In this document: positions 23,304-31,319 of the stretch, in pieces
Numbering within the stretch: the first letter of the stretch is position 1
How the letters are laid out: each line of letters starts with the position of its first letter
Notes under the pieces: generated by a model
What the model saw: only the letters and a program-made list of their open reading frames with translations
Told to the model about the DNA's origin: nothing
Database searches by the model: none
Position numbers and translations under genes: made by a program
Source of the DNA: Mycobacterium sp. DL440
GTDB lineage: Bacteria > Actinomycetota > Actinomycetes > Mycobacteriales > Mycobacteriaceae
DNA: 64,000 nt
Direction: 5' to 3'
NCBI RefSeq assembly: GCF_011745145.1
Contig: NZ_CP050191.1
Span: 5,596,473 to 5,660,472, forward strand

Positions 23304-23767
23304 GTCAGCACCGCCGTCCGCGCCGCGTCGATCACACTGGGTACGGTGCGTGGGTCGGCCTCGTCGAACTGTCCCGGGTAGGTCATGGCCAGGACATTCA
23401 GGGCCGGACCGGCCAACGGGCTCTGGGCGACATCGGTGGCGGTCATCCGTCGCGCCTGATAGCCGGTACGAAAGTCGATGAAATTTCGGAAGATTCGGCT
23501 GATCTCGTGGAATGCGTCGCGGGTGGACAGTTGGCCGTCGTGATGCTGCTGCTCAACCTTGCTCAGGGACCGGGAGAACTTGAACCGCAGCACCCGGTAG
23601 CTGATGCCGCGGAGAACGGGCATGCGCCGTAGGACCTCGATCGGCAGCGTCCACACGATCACCCCGACGATCCAGCCTATGGCGAGCAGCACGAGCAGCG
23701 CAGCGCCGACGACCCACCACACCGAATAAGTCATCGGGGGGAACAGGAACTCGAGTGAACTGTGCAT
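23294..23767 (-). CDS. Small membrane protein of MoxR operon (DUF4381-like position)
   Basis: A 157-residue protein with one strong membrane helix near residues 16-40 (WWVVGAALLVLLAIGWIVGV), then a cytosolic helical part with FSRSLSKVEQQHHDGQLSTRDAFHEISRIFRNF. It occupies the position of the small membrane proteins that sit between DUF58 and VWA genes in many MoxR operons. Start ATG 23767 shares one base with the TGA of the DUF58 gene (TGATG), so translation is probably coupled; a longer reading frame from 23869 would run 103 bp into that gene and was not used. Confidence 0.75.
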   Translation of the reverse strand: MHSSLEFLFPPMTYSVWWVVGAALLVLLAIGWIVGVIVWTLPIEVLRRMPVLRGISYRVLRFKFSRSLSKVEQQHHDGQLSTRDAFHEISRIFRNFIDFRTGYQARRMTATDVAQSPLAGPALNVLAMTYPGQFDEADPRTVPSVIDAARTAVLTWT

Positions 23768-24657
23768 CAGCGCCGCCCCTCGCTCAGCACGGAAAGGGCC
23801 GGGGCGATGTCGGCGCGCGATCCGATCCGCACACACGGACTGTCGAGTTGCGCGATGAACGATTGCCATTCGGCCATCCGTGCCGCCTCTGCACGGCGGT
23901 ACGCGTCGAGCACCTTGGCGCCCAACACCGACGGCGTCAGAAGGGCTCTGCCGGTGGCTACGTCGAGTACCTCGTCCGCGGTGTGCGGTTGGCCGAGGAT
24001 GTCGAGGTCTTCGATGAGGATCCAGTGGATAGCGTTGCGCCCCCGCACCGTCATCGCGGCCGCGATGAGTTCCGGTGTGACAGCGGGCTGGTCGCAGACG
24101 ATGTAGACGGCGTAGCGCTTGTCCAGATTGCCTGCGACGAACTCGAGTTGCCTGACGATGTTGGACGGGTTGCCGACCTCGATGTTGATGTGGCTGAGTA
24201 GGGTCAGCATCTGCTCGAGATGGTCCTCGCCGGTCTTGCCCGGTTCGATGGACGATCCGCGGTCATCGCCGTAGACCAGGCTGATCTTGTCGGCCTGTGC
24301 CGAGGCGACCAGACCGACCGCGCCGAGGGAGAGGATCGCCAGGTCACGTTTGCTCTCCCCGCTGGGGGCGTGGGCGAGCAGATTGGCCCCGGTGTCGGCG
24401 ATCAGCAGGAACTCCTGGGCCTTTTCCGCGACGTACCGGCGGACGACGAGGTGGGTGTTGCGCGCCGATGCCTTCCAGTCGATATCGCGGACGTCGTCGC
24501 CGAAGGCGTACTCGCGCAGGTCCACGAAATCGTCGCTGCGGCCGAACTGCAGCGACGTGTGGCCGCCCTCCAGCACTCGGTGCGACCGCAGCCGCATTCC
24601 AACGGCCCTAGGGTCGAAATTGAGTTGGGCGCGGACCCGGTTGAGAATGTCCCCCAT
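23767..24657 (-). CDS. DUF58 family protein
   Basis: A 296-residue cytosolic DUF58 protein. The family signature is clear near residues 40-68: GRSDDFVDLREYAFGDDVRDIDWKASARNTH follows this order with the conserved Asp/Arg/Trp residues. The C-terminal half has a VWA-like Rossmann layout (FLLIADTGANLL, ISLVYGDD, YAVYIVCDQPAV). It starts 9 bp after the moxR stop and is followed by a coupled membrane protein gene. DUF58 proteins are constant partners of MoxR ATPases; biochemical role of the family is still poorly defined. Confidence 0.88.
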   Translation of the reverse strand: MGDILNRVRAQLNFDPRAVGMRLRSHRVLEGGHTSLQFGRSDDFVDLREYAFGDDVRDIDWKASARNTHLVVRRYVAEKAQEFLLIADTGANLLAHAPSGESKRDLAILSLGAVGLVASAQADKISLVYGDDRGSSIEPGKTGEDHLEQMLTLLSHINIEVGNPSNIVRQLEFVAGNLDKRYAVYIVCDQPAVTPELIAAAMTVRGRNAIHWILIEDLDILGQPHTADEVLDVATGRALLTPSVLGAKVLDAYRRAEAARMAEWQSFIAQLDSPCVRIGSRADIAPALSVLSEGRR

Positions 24658-24666
24658 CGTGGCTCG

Positions 24667-25671
24667 CTACGGCGTCGGCACGCGGTGCAGGATGCCGTCG
24701 ACGAGATACTCCGGGGTGATGCCTTGGGCCGAGGCCTGGAACTTCAGGATTATCCGGTGCCGGAGAACACGTTTGGCGACGGCTTTGACGTCATCGGGCA
24801 CGGCGTACGGTCGGCCTTCCAGAAGGGCGTGTGCACAGGCGGCCCGGCACAGGGCGATGGTGGCGCGCGGGCTGGCGCCGAACTGGATGAGATCGGCCAG
24901 TTGGGGCTCCAGGTAATTCTTGGGGTGCCTGGTCGCGTTCACGATGTAGCTCGCGTACCTGACGATCGAGCGGTCGATGAACACCCGCTTGAACATGGCT
25001 TGCAGCCAGAGCACCCGCTGAGTGTCGAGCTGCCCGTTGCCGGCTTCCGGATGCGCGTCGAACACTCCGCCCGCGATGCGGGCAACGACTTCCTCTTCCT
25101 CCTCGGCCGTGGGGTAGGTCAGGATGTCTTTCAGCATGAAGCGGTCCATCTGCGCTTCTGACAGCTGATACGTACCCTCCTGGTCGATCGGGTTCTGCGT
25201 CGCAAGCACCAGGAACGGATTCGGCAGCGGATACACGGTTCCGCCGATCGTGGTCTGACGCTCCTCCATGGCTTCCAGCATCGCGCTCTGGGTTTTCGCC
25301 GAGGACCGGTTGATCTCGTCGAGCAGCACGATGTTGGCGTGCACGGGACCGAACGAGACCTTGAACTCACCGTTCTTCTGGTCCCAGATCTGACCGCCGG
25401 TGATGTCGCTGGGCAGCAGGTCCGGGGTGCACTGGATGCGCTGGAAACGCGCGGCCAGACTCTCTGCGAGGGTCTTCGCCGCGGTGGTCTTGGCCAGGCC
25501 GGGAACACTTTCCAGCAGCACGTGGCCGGAGGCCATGAGTCCGATCAGCAGGGACTGCTGCAGGGTTTTCTGACCGACGATCTTGGCTGACAGCGCGTTC
25601 TGCAGATATTGGACCGTCCCGCCGACCCGTTGGAGGTCCTCATGGGACAGCTGAGGTCCGGACAACTGCAT
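24667..25671 (-). CDS. moxR: MoxR-family AAA+ ATPase
   Basis: A 334-residue AAA+ ATPase, first gene of a seven-gene minus-strand operon. Walker A is ESVPGLAKT at residues 54-62, Walker B is VLLDEIN near 113-119, sensor-1 is ATQNP near 155, and the arginine-finger region DRFMLK follows near 176. Length is normal for MoxR. ATG 25671 follows GGGGGATA. MoxR ATPases use ATP to remodel VWA-containing partners; here DUF58 and two VWA-like membrane proteins follow. M. tuberculosis has three moxR operons elsewhere in its genome, so I do not assign a number. A TAGGCT -10 candidate lies about 35 bp upstream. Confidence 0.92.
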   Translation of the reverse strand: MQLSGPQLSHEDLQRVGGTVQYLQNALSAKIVGQKTLQQSLLIGLMASGHVLLESVPGLAKTTAAKTLAESLAARFQRIQCTPDLLPSDITGGQIWDQKNGEFKVSFGPVHANIVLLDEINRSSAKTQSAMLEAMEERQTTIGGTVYPLPNPFLVLATQNPIDQEGTYQLSEAQMDRFMLKDILTYPTAEEEEEVVARIAGGVFDAHPEAGNGQLDTQRVLWLQAMFKRVFIDRSIVRYASYIVNATRHPKNYLEPQLADLIQFGASPRATIALCRAACAHALLEGRPYAVPDDVKAVAKRVLRHRIILKFQASAQGITPEYLVDGILHRVPTP

Positions 25672-25747
25672 GCGTATCCCCCGTCGCAGCGAGCTTGATG
25701 TCAGTTGAGCCTAGCAACGGTTGGCTGGGGCTCGCGACACCAATTTT

Positions 25748-25781
25748 TTTGCCCACCGACCCCGGGGGATCGGTGGGCAAA
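25748..25781 (-). terminator. Hairpin terminator after the sdh1 operon
   Basis: Perfect 12-bp stem: TTTGCCCACCGA at 25748-25759 pairs with TCGGTGGGCAAA at 25770-25781, with a 10-nt C/G-rich loop. It begins 20 nt after the sdhB stop and lies before the moxR promoter, so it most likely ends the sdh1 transcript. The minus-strand RNA reads a run of A, not U, after the stem; mycobacterial terminators often lack a U-tract. Confidence 0.75.
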
Positions 25782-25800
25782 GCGTGGTGAACTCCGGCGC

Positions 25801-26550
25801 TCAGCGTCTGAACAGCTTGTTGCCCAACCACACAATCGGGTCGTACTTGCGGTCGGCCACGCGCTCCTTCATCGGGATGATCGCGTTGTCGGTGATCTTG
25901 ATGTTCTCCGGGCACACCTCGGTGCAGCACTTGGTGATGTTGCAGTAGCCCAGACCCGCTTCGTCCTTTGCCAGATCCTTCCGGTCCAGGACGTCGATTG
26001 GGTGCATGTCCAACTCTGCGAGACGGATGAAGAACCGCGGGCCGGCGAACGCCTCTTTGTTCTCCTCGTGGTCACGGATCACGTGGCAGACGTTCTGGCA
26101 CAGGAAGCACTCGATGCACTTGCGGAATTCCTGGCTGCGCTCGACATCCTCTTGCTGCATCCGGTACTCGCCGGGCTGCAGGTCCTTCGGCGGGGTGAAT
26201 GACGGGATCTGGCGGGCCTTTTCGTAGTTGAACGACACGTCGGTCACCAGGTCGCGCATCACCGGGAAGGTGCGCAGCGGCGTGATGGTCACCGTCTCGG
26301 ACGGATCGAACGTCGACATCCGCGTCATACACAACAGCCGCGGACGGCCGTTGATCTCCGCCGAACACGAGCCACACTTGCCGGCTTTGCAGTTCCACCG
26401 CACCGCGAGATCCCCGGCCTGGGTGGCCTGCAACCGGTGGATGATGTCGAGCACCACCTCGCCATCGTTCACCTCGACGGTGTAGTCCTGTAGTCCACCT
26501 CCGGTGTCGTCGCCGCGCCAGACCCGCAGGTTCGCGTTATACGCACTCAT
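25801..26550 (-). CDS. sdhB: Succinate dehydrogenase 1 iron-sulfur subunit
   Basis: A 249-residue iron-sulfur subunit passing electrons from FAD-bound SdhA to menaquinone at the membrane. All three cluster motifs are visible: [2Fe-2S] ligands in CKAGKCGSC plus the later RLLC, one cubane set in CIECFLCQNVC and the other in CNITKCCTEVCP. ATG 26550 lies 2 bp after the sdhA stop, so the genes are translated together. Length equals the M. tuberculosis Rv0247c type to within a residue. The longer open frame upstream (to 27222) lies inside sdhA and is not coding. Confidence 0.94.
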   Translation of the reverse strand: MSAYNANLRVWRGDDTGGGLQDYTVEVNDGEVVLDIIHRLQATQAGDLAVRWNCKAGKCGSCSAEINGRPRLLCMTRMSTFDPSETVTITPLRTFPVMRDLVTDVSFNYEKARQIPSFTPPKDLQPGEYRMQQEDVERSQEFRKCIECFLCQNVCHVIRDHEENKEAFAGPRFFIRLAELDMHPIDVLDRKDLAKDEAGLGYCNITKCCTEVCPENIKITDNAIIPMKERVADRKYDPIVWLGNKLFRR

Positions 26551-26552
26551 GC

Positions 26553-28460
26553 TCAGCCCTTCCGATCGGGGTGCTCGGCCAGTTCCTGCCCGGTGTAATA
26601 CTTTTCGAGTTCGGACAGTTCGAACGTCGCCATCAGGTCCTCCCGCATGGGCAGCTGCGACTCGGGTGTCACGGTCACGTCCGGCACCACCTGATCGTCG
26701 CCGGACGTGCGACAGACCAGCAGGGTGTTGCGCCAGTTGGCGTCCATGTCCGGGTGGTCGTCGCGGGTGTGCCCGCCGCGGCTTTCGGTGCGGGCCAGTG
26801 CGGCCTTGGCGACGCACTCGCTGACCAGCAGCATGTTGCGCATGTCGATGGCCAGGTGCCAGCCCGGGTTGAAGACGCGACCACCCTCGACGCTGACGTT
26901 GTGCACGCGGGTCCGCAGCTCGGCGAGCTTGGCCAGCGCTTCCTCGATCTCTTCGGCCTTGCGGATGATGCCGACCAGGTCGTTCATGCACTGCTGCAGT
27001 TCGGCGTGCAGCGTGTACGGATTCTCCGGGTTCGCGTGAGATTCGAACGGCGCCAATGCCAGTTCGGTGGCCTCGATGAGCGCGGCCTCCGACACCTTGG
27101 GCCGCTCCGACAGTGCCTGCACGTAGTCGGCTGCCCCGAGTCCGGCGCGTCGTCCGAACACCAGCAGATCCGAGAGTGAGTTTCCACCAAGGCGATTCGA
27201 GCCGTGCATGCCGCCTGAGCACTCACCTGCTGCGAACAGTCCGAGGGTCGCGGCACTTCCGGTGTCGGGATCCACCTCGATACCGCCCATCACGTAGTGA
27301 CAGGTCGGACCCACTTCCATCTCGTCCTTGGTGATGTCGACCTCGGCCAGCTCCATGAACTGGTGATACATCGACGGCAGCCGGCGCTTGATCTCCTCGG
27401 TGGGCATGCGCGTGGCGATGTCGAGGTAGACCCCGCCGTGTGGCGAGCCGCGGCCTGCCTTGACCTCGGAGTTGATGGCGCGGGCCACCTCGTCGCGGGG
27501 GAGCAGGTCAGGGGTGCGGCGGGCCGAGTCGTTGTCCTTGAGCCACTGGTCGGCCTCTTCCTCGGTCTCGGCGTACTGGCCCTTGAACACCGCGGGAATG
27601 TAGTCGAACATGAACCGCTTGCCCTCGGAGTTCTTGAGAACTCCGCCGTCGCCGCGGACACCTTCGGTGACCAGGATGCCCTTCACCGACAACGGCCAGA
27701 CCATGCCGGTCGGGTGGAACTGGATGAACTCCATGTTGATCAGGCCGGACCCGGCGCGCAGGGCCAGGGCGTGGCCGTCGCCGGTGTACTCCCAGGAGTT
27801 CGACGACACCTTGAACGACTTGCCGATACCGCCGGTGGCCAGCACGATCGCGGGGGCCTCGAACAGCACGAAGTTGCCGGTCTCGCGGTAGTAGCCGAAG
27901 GCCCCGGCGATCCGGTCGCCGTCTTTGATCAGGTCGGTGATCGAGCACTCGTGGAAGACCTTGATCCGGGCCTCGTAATCGCCGAGTTCCTTCTTGTCCT
28001 CCTGCTGCAGCGAGACGATCTTCTGCTGCAGCGTGCGGATGATCTCGAGGCCGGTGCGGTCGCCGACGTGGGCCAGGCGCGGATAGGTGTGCCCGCCGAA
28101 GTTGCGCTGGCTGATCCGGCCGTCCTTGGTCCGGTCGAACAGCGCGCCGTAGGTCTCCAGCTCCCACACCCGGTCCGGAGCTTCCTGCGCGTGCAGTTCG
28201 GCCATCCGCCAGTTGTTGAGGAACTTGCCGCCGCGCATGGTGTCACCGAAGTGCACCTGCCAGGAGTCCTTGGTGTTGACGTTGCGCATCGCCGCGGCGC
28301 AGCCGCCCTCGGCCATCACGGTGTGGGCCTTCCCGAACAACGACTTGGTCACCACCGCGACCCGCAGGCCCCGTTCGCGTGCCTCGATCACGGCGCGTAG
28401 TCCAGCCCCACCGGCACCGATCACGACTACGTCGTAGGAGTGCCGTTCCAGTTCAGCCAT
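26553..28460 (-). CDS. sdhA: Succinate dehydrogenase 1 flavoprotein subunit
   Basis: A 635-residue flavoprotein that oxidises succinate to fumarate. The FAD-binding GAGGAG is at residues 15-20, and the covalent FAD histidine is probably His46 in GKAHTVMAEGG. Substrate-site segments include HPTGMVWPLSVKGILVTEGVRGDGG near 250-275 and HGSNRLGGNSLSDLLVFGRRAG near 420-440. It lies between the membrane anchor and the iron-sulfur subunit genes in the Rv0249c-Rv0248c-Rv0247c order. The absence of a separate SdhD is typical of the Sdh1 type. Confidence 0.95.
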   Translation of the reverse strand: MAELERHSYDVVVIGAGGAGLRAVIEARERGLRVAVVTKSLFGKAHTVMAEGGCAAAMRNVNTKDSWQVHFGDTMRGGKFLNNWRMAELHAQEAPDRVWELETYGALFDRTKDGRISQRNFGGHTYPRLAHVGDRTGLEIIRTLQQKIVSLQQEDKKELGDYEARIKVFHECSITDLIKDGDRIAGAFGYYRETGNFVLFEAPAIVLATGGIGKSFKVSSNSWEYTGDGHALALRAGSGLINMEFIQFHPTGMVWPLSVKGILVTEGVRGDGGVLKNSEGKRFMFDYIPAVFKGQYAETEEEADQWLKDNDSARRTPDLLPRDEVARAINSEVKAGRGSPHGGVYLDIATRMPTEEIKRRLPSMYHQFMELAEVDITKDEMEVGPTCHYVMGGIEVDPDTGSAATLGLFAAGECSGGMHGSNRLGGNSLSDLLVFGRRAGLGAADYVQALSERPKVSEAALIEATELALAPFESHANPENPYTLHAELQQCMNDLVGIIRKAEEIEEALAKLAELRTRVHNVSVEGGRVFNPGWHLAIDMRNMLLVSECVAKAALARTESRGGHTRDDHPDMDANWRNTLLVCRTSGDDQVVPDVTVTPESQLPMREDLMATFELSELEKYYTGQELAEHPDRKG

Positions 28461-28498
28461 CTATAACCCCACTACTGTTATCACTAGGAATTAGGTTG

Positions 28499-29329
28499 TC
28501 AGCCAATGAATCTCAGGTCAGAGATGGTGCCGCTGGCAACCAGCATGATGTAGAAGTCCGTCAGCATCAGGGTGCCCAGCGTGATCCATGCGTACAACTT
28601 GTGGCGGACGTTGAGTCTACTGATCTGCGTCCACATCCAGTACCGCACAGGGTGTTTGGAGAAGTGCTTGAGGCGTCCGCCCGCGACGTGACGGCACGAA
28701 TGGCAGGACAGCGTGTAGACCCACAACATGATGACGTTGCCCAGCAGGATGAGATTGCCGAGCCCGAAACCGAAGCCGCTGGCGGTCTTGTCCGAATGGA
28801 ACGCGATGATCGCGTCATAGGTGTTGATGAGCGAGATGATGCCCGCGATGTAGAAGAAGTACCGGTGGGTGTTCTGGATGATCAGCGGCAGCCGCGTCTC
28901 GCCGGTGTATTTCGCGTGCGGTTCGGCGACCGCGCATGCGGTGGGCGACTGCCAGACGGAGCGGTAGTACGCGCCGCGGTAGTAGTAGCAGGTCAGCCGG
29001 AACAGCAGCAGGAACGGCAGTGAGAAGGCCGCGTAGGGCAGCCACCACACGTCGGGAAGGACCTGTGGCCAGAAGTGGCTGGCCTCGGGGGTGCAGCCCT
29101 GGCTGACGCACGGTGAGTAGAACGGCGTCAGATAGTGGTACTGCGGTACGTAGTAATTGCTCTGCAGGAAAGCGCGCACAGTCGCATAGATGACGAACGC
29201 GGCGAAGCCGAGATCGACGACCAGGGGCGACTGCCACCACCGATCGGTTCGGAGAGTGCGCTCGGGGATCTGCGCTCGTGTGGACGAGAAGACCCCGGTC
29301 GCGCGACGGTCAGCAGTGGGTGCGCTCAC
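28499..29329 (-). CDS. sdhC: Succinate dehydrogenase 1 membrane anchor
   Basis: A 276-residue membrane anchor with about five hydrophobic segments (near residues 35-52, 95-115, 150-170, 190-210, 245-265), the single-anchor type that serves Sdh1 and carries haem. Candidate haem-ligand histidines sit in the membrane segments, e.g. QNTHRYFFYIAG and TLSCHSCRHVAGG. GTG 29329 follows GAAAGGGAAC. Position and length match Rv0249c. Which histidines bind haem is inferred from location only. Confidence 0.9.
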   Translation of the reverse strand: MSAPTADRRATGVFSSTRAQIPERTLRTDRWWQSPLVVDLGFAAFVIYATVRAFLQSNYYVPQYHYLTPFYSPCVSQGCTPEASHFWPQVLPDVWWLPYAAFSLPFLLLFRLTCYYYRGAYYRSVWQSPTACAVAEPHAKYTGETRLPLIIQNTHRYFFYIAGIISLINTYDAIIAFHSDKTASGFGFGLGNLILLGNVIMLWVYTLSCHSCRHVAGGRLKHFSKHPVRYWMWTQISRLNVRHKLYAWITLGTLMLTDFYIMLVASGTISDLRFIG

Positions 29330-29381
29330 GGTTCCCTTTCTTCAGTTTCAGTTGTTCTTCGGGCGGCAGGCGCCCGTGAGC

Positions 29382-29678
29382 TCAGCGATATCCGCCGAGA
29401 CCCTCGTCAGCGACGTCCTGCCAGAACTCGCTGCCGTACTGGGTGTCGGGGATGCCGATCTTTTCGCGGCCTGGTTTTTGGCGAGTCACGCCGTGACGCA
29501 TCTCCAACTCCTCGGCGTCGATGTCCAACCGCTCGATGTCGTTGAGGATCCGCTCGGCGTCGTTCACGACGCGGCGCATGGCGGGGGAATCCCCGTACTT
29601 CGACGCCAACGTGGTGACGCAACGACGCATGTCGCCGATCAGGTTGTGCAGTTCGGAGAACTCAGTGGTGGTGGACAA
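29382..29678 (-). CDS. Small conserved protein, first gene of the sdh1 operon (Rv0250c-like)
   Basis: A 98-residue soluble, mostly helical protein, first gene of the sdh1 transcript. Start is TTG 29678, supported by a strong GAGGAGGT ribosome site 5 nt upstream; no ATG is available nearby. It contains a conserved-looking helix pair (ELHNLIGDMRRCVTTLASKY and VVNDAERILNDIERLDID) and an acidic, aromatic tail. Position and length match M. tuberculosis Rv0250c, whose function I do not know. Co-transcription suggests a role in Sdh1 assembly or regulation, which is inference. Confidence 0.85.
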   Translation of the reverse strand: MSTTTEFSELHNLIGDMRRCVTTLASKYGDSPAMRRVVNDAERILNDIERLDIDAEELEMRHGVTRQKPGREKIGIPDTQYGSEFWQDVADEGLGGYR

Positions 29679-29725
29679 GTGACCTCCTCGGGCTGAAGGT
29701 GTCGGGGCTCACAGTACGACAACCA

Positions 29726-29766
29726 ATGCTAGCCACATCACGATCGGGACGTGATGCGCATCACGT
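29726..29766 (-). promoter_or_regulatory. sdh1 promoter with 18-bp palindrome of CRP type
   Basis: A perfect 18-bp palindrome occupies 29749-29766 (ACGTGATGC then GCATCACGT). Its core is GTGA-N6-TCAC, the arrangement recognised by mycobacterial CRP/Cmr-type regulators. A -10 candidate TAGCAT lies at 29731-29726 on the minus strand. With a start of transcription near 29719 the palindrome is centred about 39 bp upstream, where a CRP protein could touch RNA polymerase or block it. The sites are seen; the regulator is inferred. Confidence 0.72.
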
Positions 29767-29888
29767 CAGGTTGCTCGACGGGCTGTCAATGAGATGAGCG
29801 CCGGGAACCGGGGTCGTAGTGTTGGTTTCGCCGGCTTCGCGGCCGGTCGAAGGACATTGAGCAGGACATCTGAGCACCTGGAGGACCT

Positions 29889-30647
29889 ATGAGTGAGACC
29901 ACGTTGCAGGAGCGGGCCGCTGCGCTGCTGGCGCTGCACCAACCCGGCAACCCCGTTGTGCTGCCCACGGTCTGGGACGCCTGGTCGGCCCGGCTGGCGG
30001 TCGGCGAGGGATTCTCCGCGATCACCGTGGGTAGCCACCCCGTGGCCGAGTCCATCGGCAAGGCCGACGGTGAGGTGATGTCATTCGACGACCTGCTGAC
30101 CCGGGTACGTCAGATCACCGACGCGGTCGATGTGCCGGTGTCGGTGGACATCGAATCCGGCTATGGCGAGCGGCCGGAGCGGCTGATCGAAGGTTTGCTC
30201 GACGTCGGCGCGGTCGGGTTCAACCTTGAGGACACCGTGCACAAGGAGGACAAGCGGCTGCGCAGTCCGGCCGAGCATGCCGAGTTGGTCGGGCAGTTGC
30301 GCGCGGCCGCCGACGCCGCCGGGGTACACGTGGTGATCAATGCGCGCACCGATCTGTTCCTGCGTAAAGACGGGGATGCCGCCGATCGGGTGGATCGGGC
30401 GATCGCTCGCCTGTCCGAGGCGGCCGCGGCCGGCGCCGATTCGCTGTTCCCGGCCGGCCTGGCCGACCCGGAAGGATTGGGGCGCTTCGTTTCTGCCGTG
30501 CCGCTGCCGGTCAGCGTGACTGTTCCGGCCGATTCCGCGGACCTCGCCGCATTGGCGGCCATCGGCGTGGGGCGGATTACCTTCGGGCCCTTCCTGCAGG
30601 CCGTGCTGAGCGCACGGGCCAAGGAGGTGCTCGGACGCTGGCGGTAG
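29889..30647 (+). CDS. Isocitrate lyase/PEP mutase family protein
   Basis: A 252-residue TIM-barrel protein of the phosphoenolpyruvate mutase / isocitrate lyase superfamily. Diagnostic segments are TVWDAWSARLAVGEGFSAITVGSHPVAES near residues 27-55, metal-binding DIESGYG near 87-93, NLEDTVHKED near 110-119 and INARTDLF near 150-157. ATG 29889 follows CTGGAGGAC. Family members cleave or rearrange small oxo-acids (oxaloacetate, 2-methylisocitrate, phosphonopyruvate); the exact substrate cannot be read. It stands alone, divergent from sdh1. Confidence 0.86.
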   Translation: MSETTLQERAAALLALHQPGNPVVLPTVWDAWSARLAVGEGFSAITVGSHPVAESIGKADGEVMSFDDLLTRVRQITDAVDVPVSVDIESGYGERPERLIEGLLDVGAVGFNLEDTVHKEDKRLRSPAEHAELVGQLRAAADAAGVHVVINARTDLFLRKDGDAADRVDRAIARLSEAAAAGADSLFPAGLADPEGLGRFVSAVPLPVSVTVPADSADLAALAAIGVGRITFGPFLQAVLSARAKEVLGRWR

Positions 30648-30769
30648 CCGGCTCCGGTTGAGTGCCGATCGGCCGGGCCGATCAGGTATTTTGCGCGAAC
30701 TTCCGCTTCTCGACGCGCGATCTGTGCCAATAATGACGCACTGATACGTCGAGCAGGCGGGATGCAGCG

Positions 30770-31258
30770 ATGGGTTGGCGCATGAGAAGTGTGGTGGCAC
30801 TGGCTGCGGCCGGTGGGTTGGTGCTCGGTGGGATCGGCGCGGCACCGGCTGGGGCGACGACGATGGTGCCGTTGTCGAACCACATCCGGGGGTGCGATTT
30901 CCAGAAGGGGCTTTTCCTCGACGGTATGGGGTCGGGCAGCGGGGGCGGGTTCGCCCACGTCGGATCTGACGGCGCTCAGGTAAGCGCCCAGGTGACGCTG
31001 CAGTCGGCCACGGCGGATACCGACTACCGGGTCAGGCTCATCCAGCTGCCACGGTCGTCGGTGGCGACGTGCAACGTCGGAGATCCCGGCGTGGCGGGCG
31101 GAGTACTGCATACCGATGCCAGTGGGACGGCCACCATCACTGTCTCCGGACCGGCGATGGACGGTGCCACCGAGGCCTGGGTGTCGGTCGAAGGCCCCCC
31201 GGCGCCCGGACGCATACGTAGCGACGTGTACAGCTCGGACTTCCCGGTAAAACTCTGA
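30770..31258 (+). CDS. Small secreted protein of unknown function
   Basis: A 162-residue exported protein. The signal peptide runs to about residue 30 (basic MGWRMR start, VVALAAAGGLVLGGIGAAP core, AGA-T cleavage region). The mature part is rich in Gly, Ser and Thr, predicted beta, with two cysteines (RGCDF and VATCNVG) that could form one disulfide. I chose ATG 30770 with AGGCGGG 8-9 nt upstream; ATG 30782 is the alternative. A strong terminator follows. No family recognised. Confidence 0.75.
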   Translation: MGWRMRSVVALAAAGGLVLGGIGAAPAGATTMVPLSNHIRGCDFQKGLFLDGMGSGSGGGFAHVGSDGAQVSAQVTLQSATADTDYRVRLIQLPRSSVATCNVGDPGVAGGVLHTDASGTATITVSGPAMDGATEAWVSVEGPPAPGRIRSDVYSSDFPVKL

Positions 31259-31266
31259 CTCAGGCG

Positions 31267-31301
31267 AAAGCCGGTGGAATCCAAGGGGTTCCACCGGCTT
31301 T
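31267..31301. terminator. Hairpin terminator between convergent genes
   Basis: Perfect 13-bp stem: AAAGCCGGTGGAA at 31267-31279 pairs with TTCCACCGGCTTT at 31289-31301, 9-nt loop. It lies 8 bp after the secreted-protein gene and 18 bp before the stop of the oppositely oriented EamA gene. Because it starts with A and ends with T runs it can work in both directions. Confidence 0.85.
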
Positions 31302-31319
31302 CGGTGTCAGGTCGGTGAA

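Noticed and set aside
25801..27222. N-terminally extended sdhB frame of 473 codons
   Set aside because: The extra 224 codons are an alternative frame inside sdhA; SdhB homology begins at ATG 26550.
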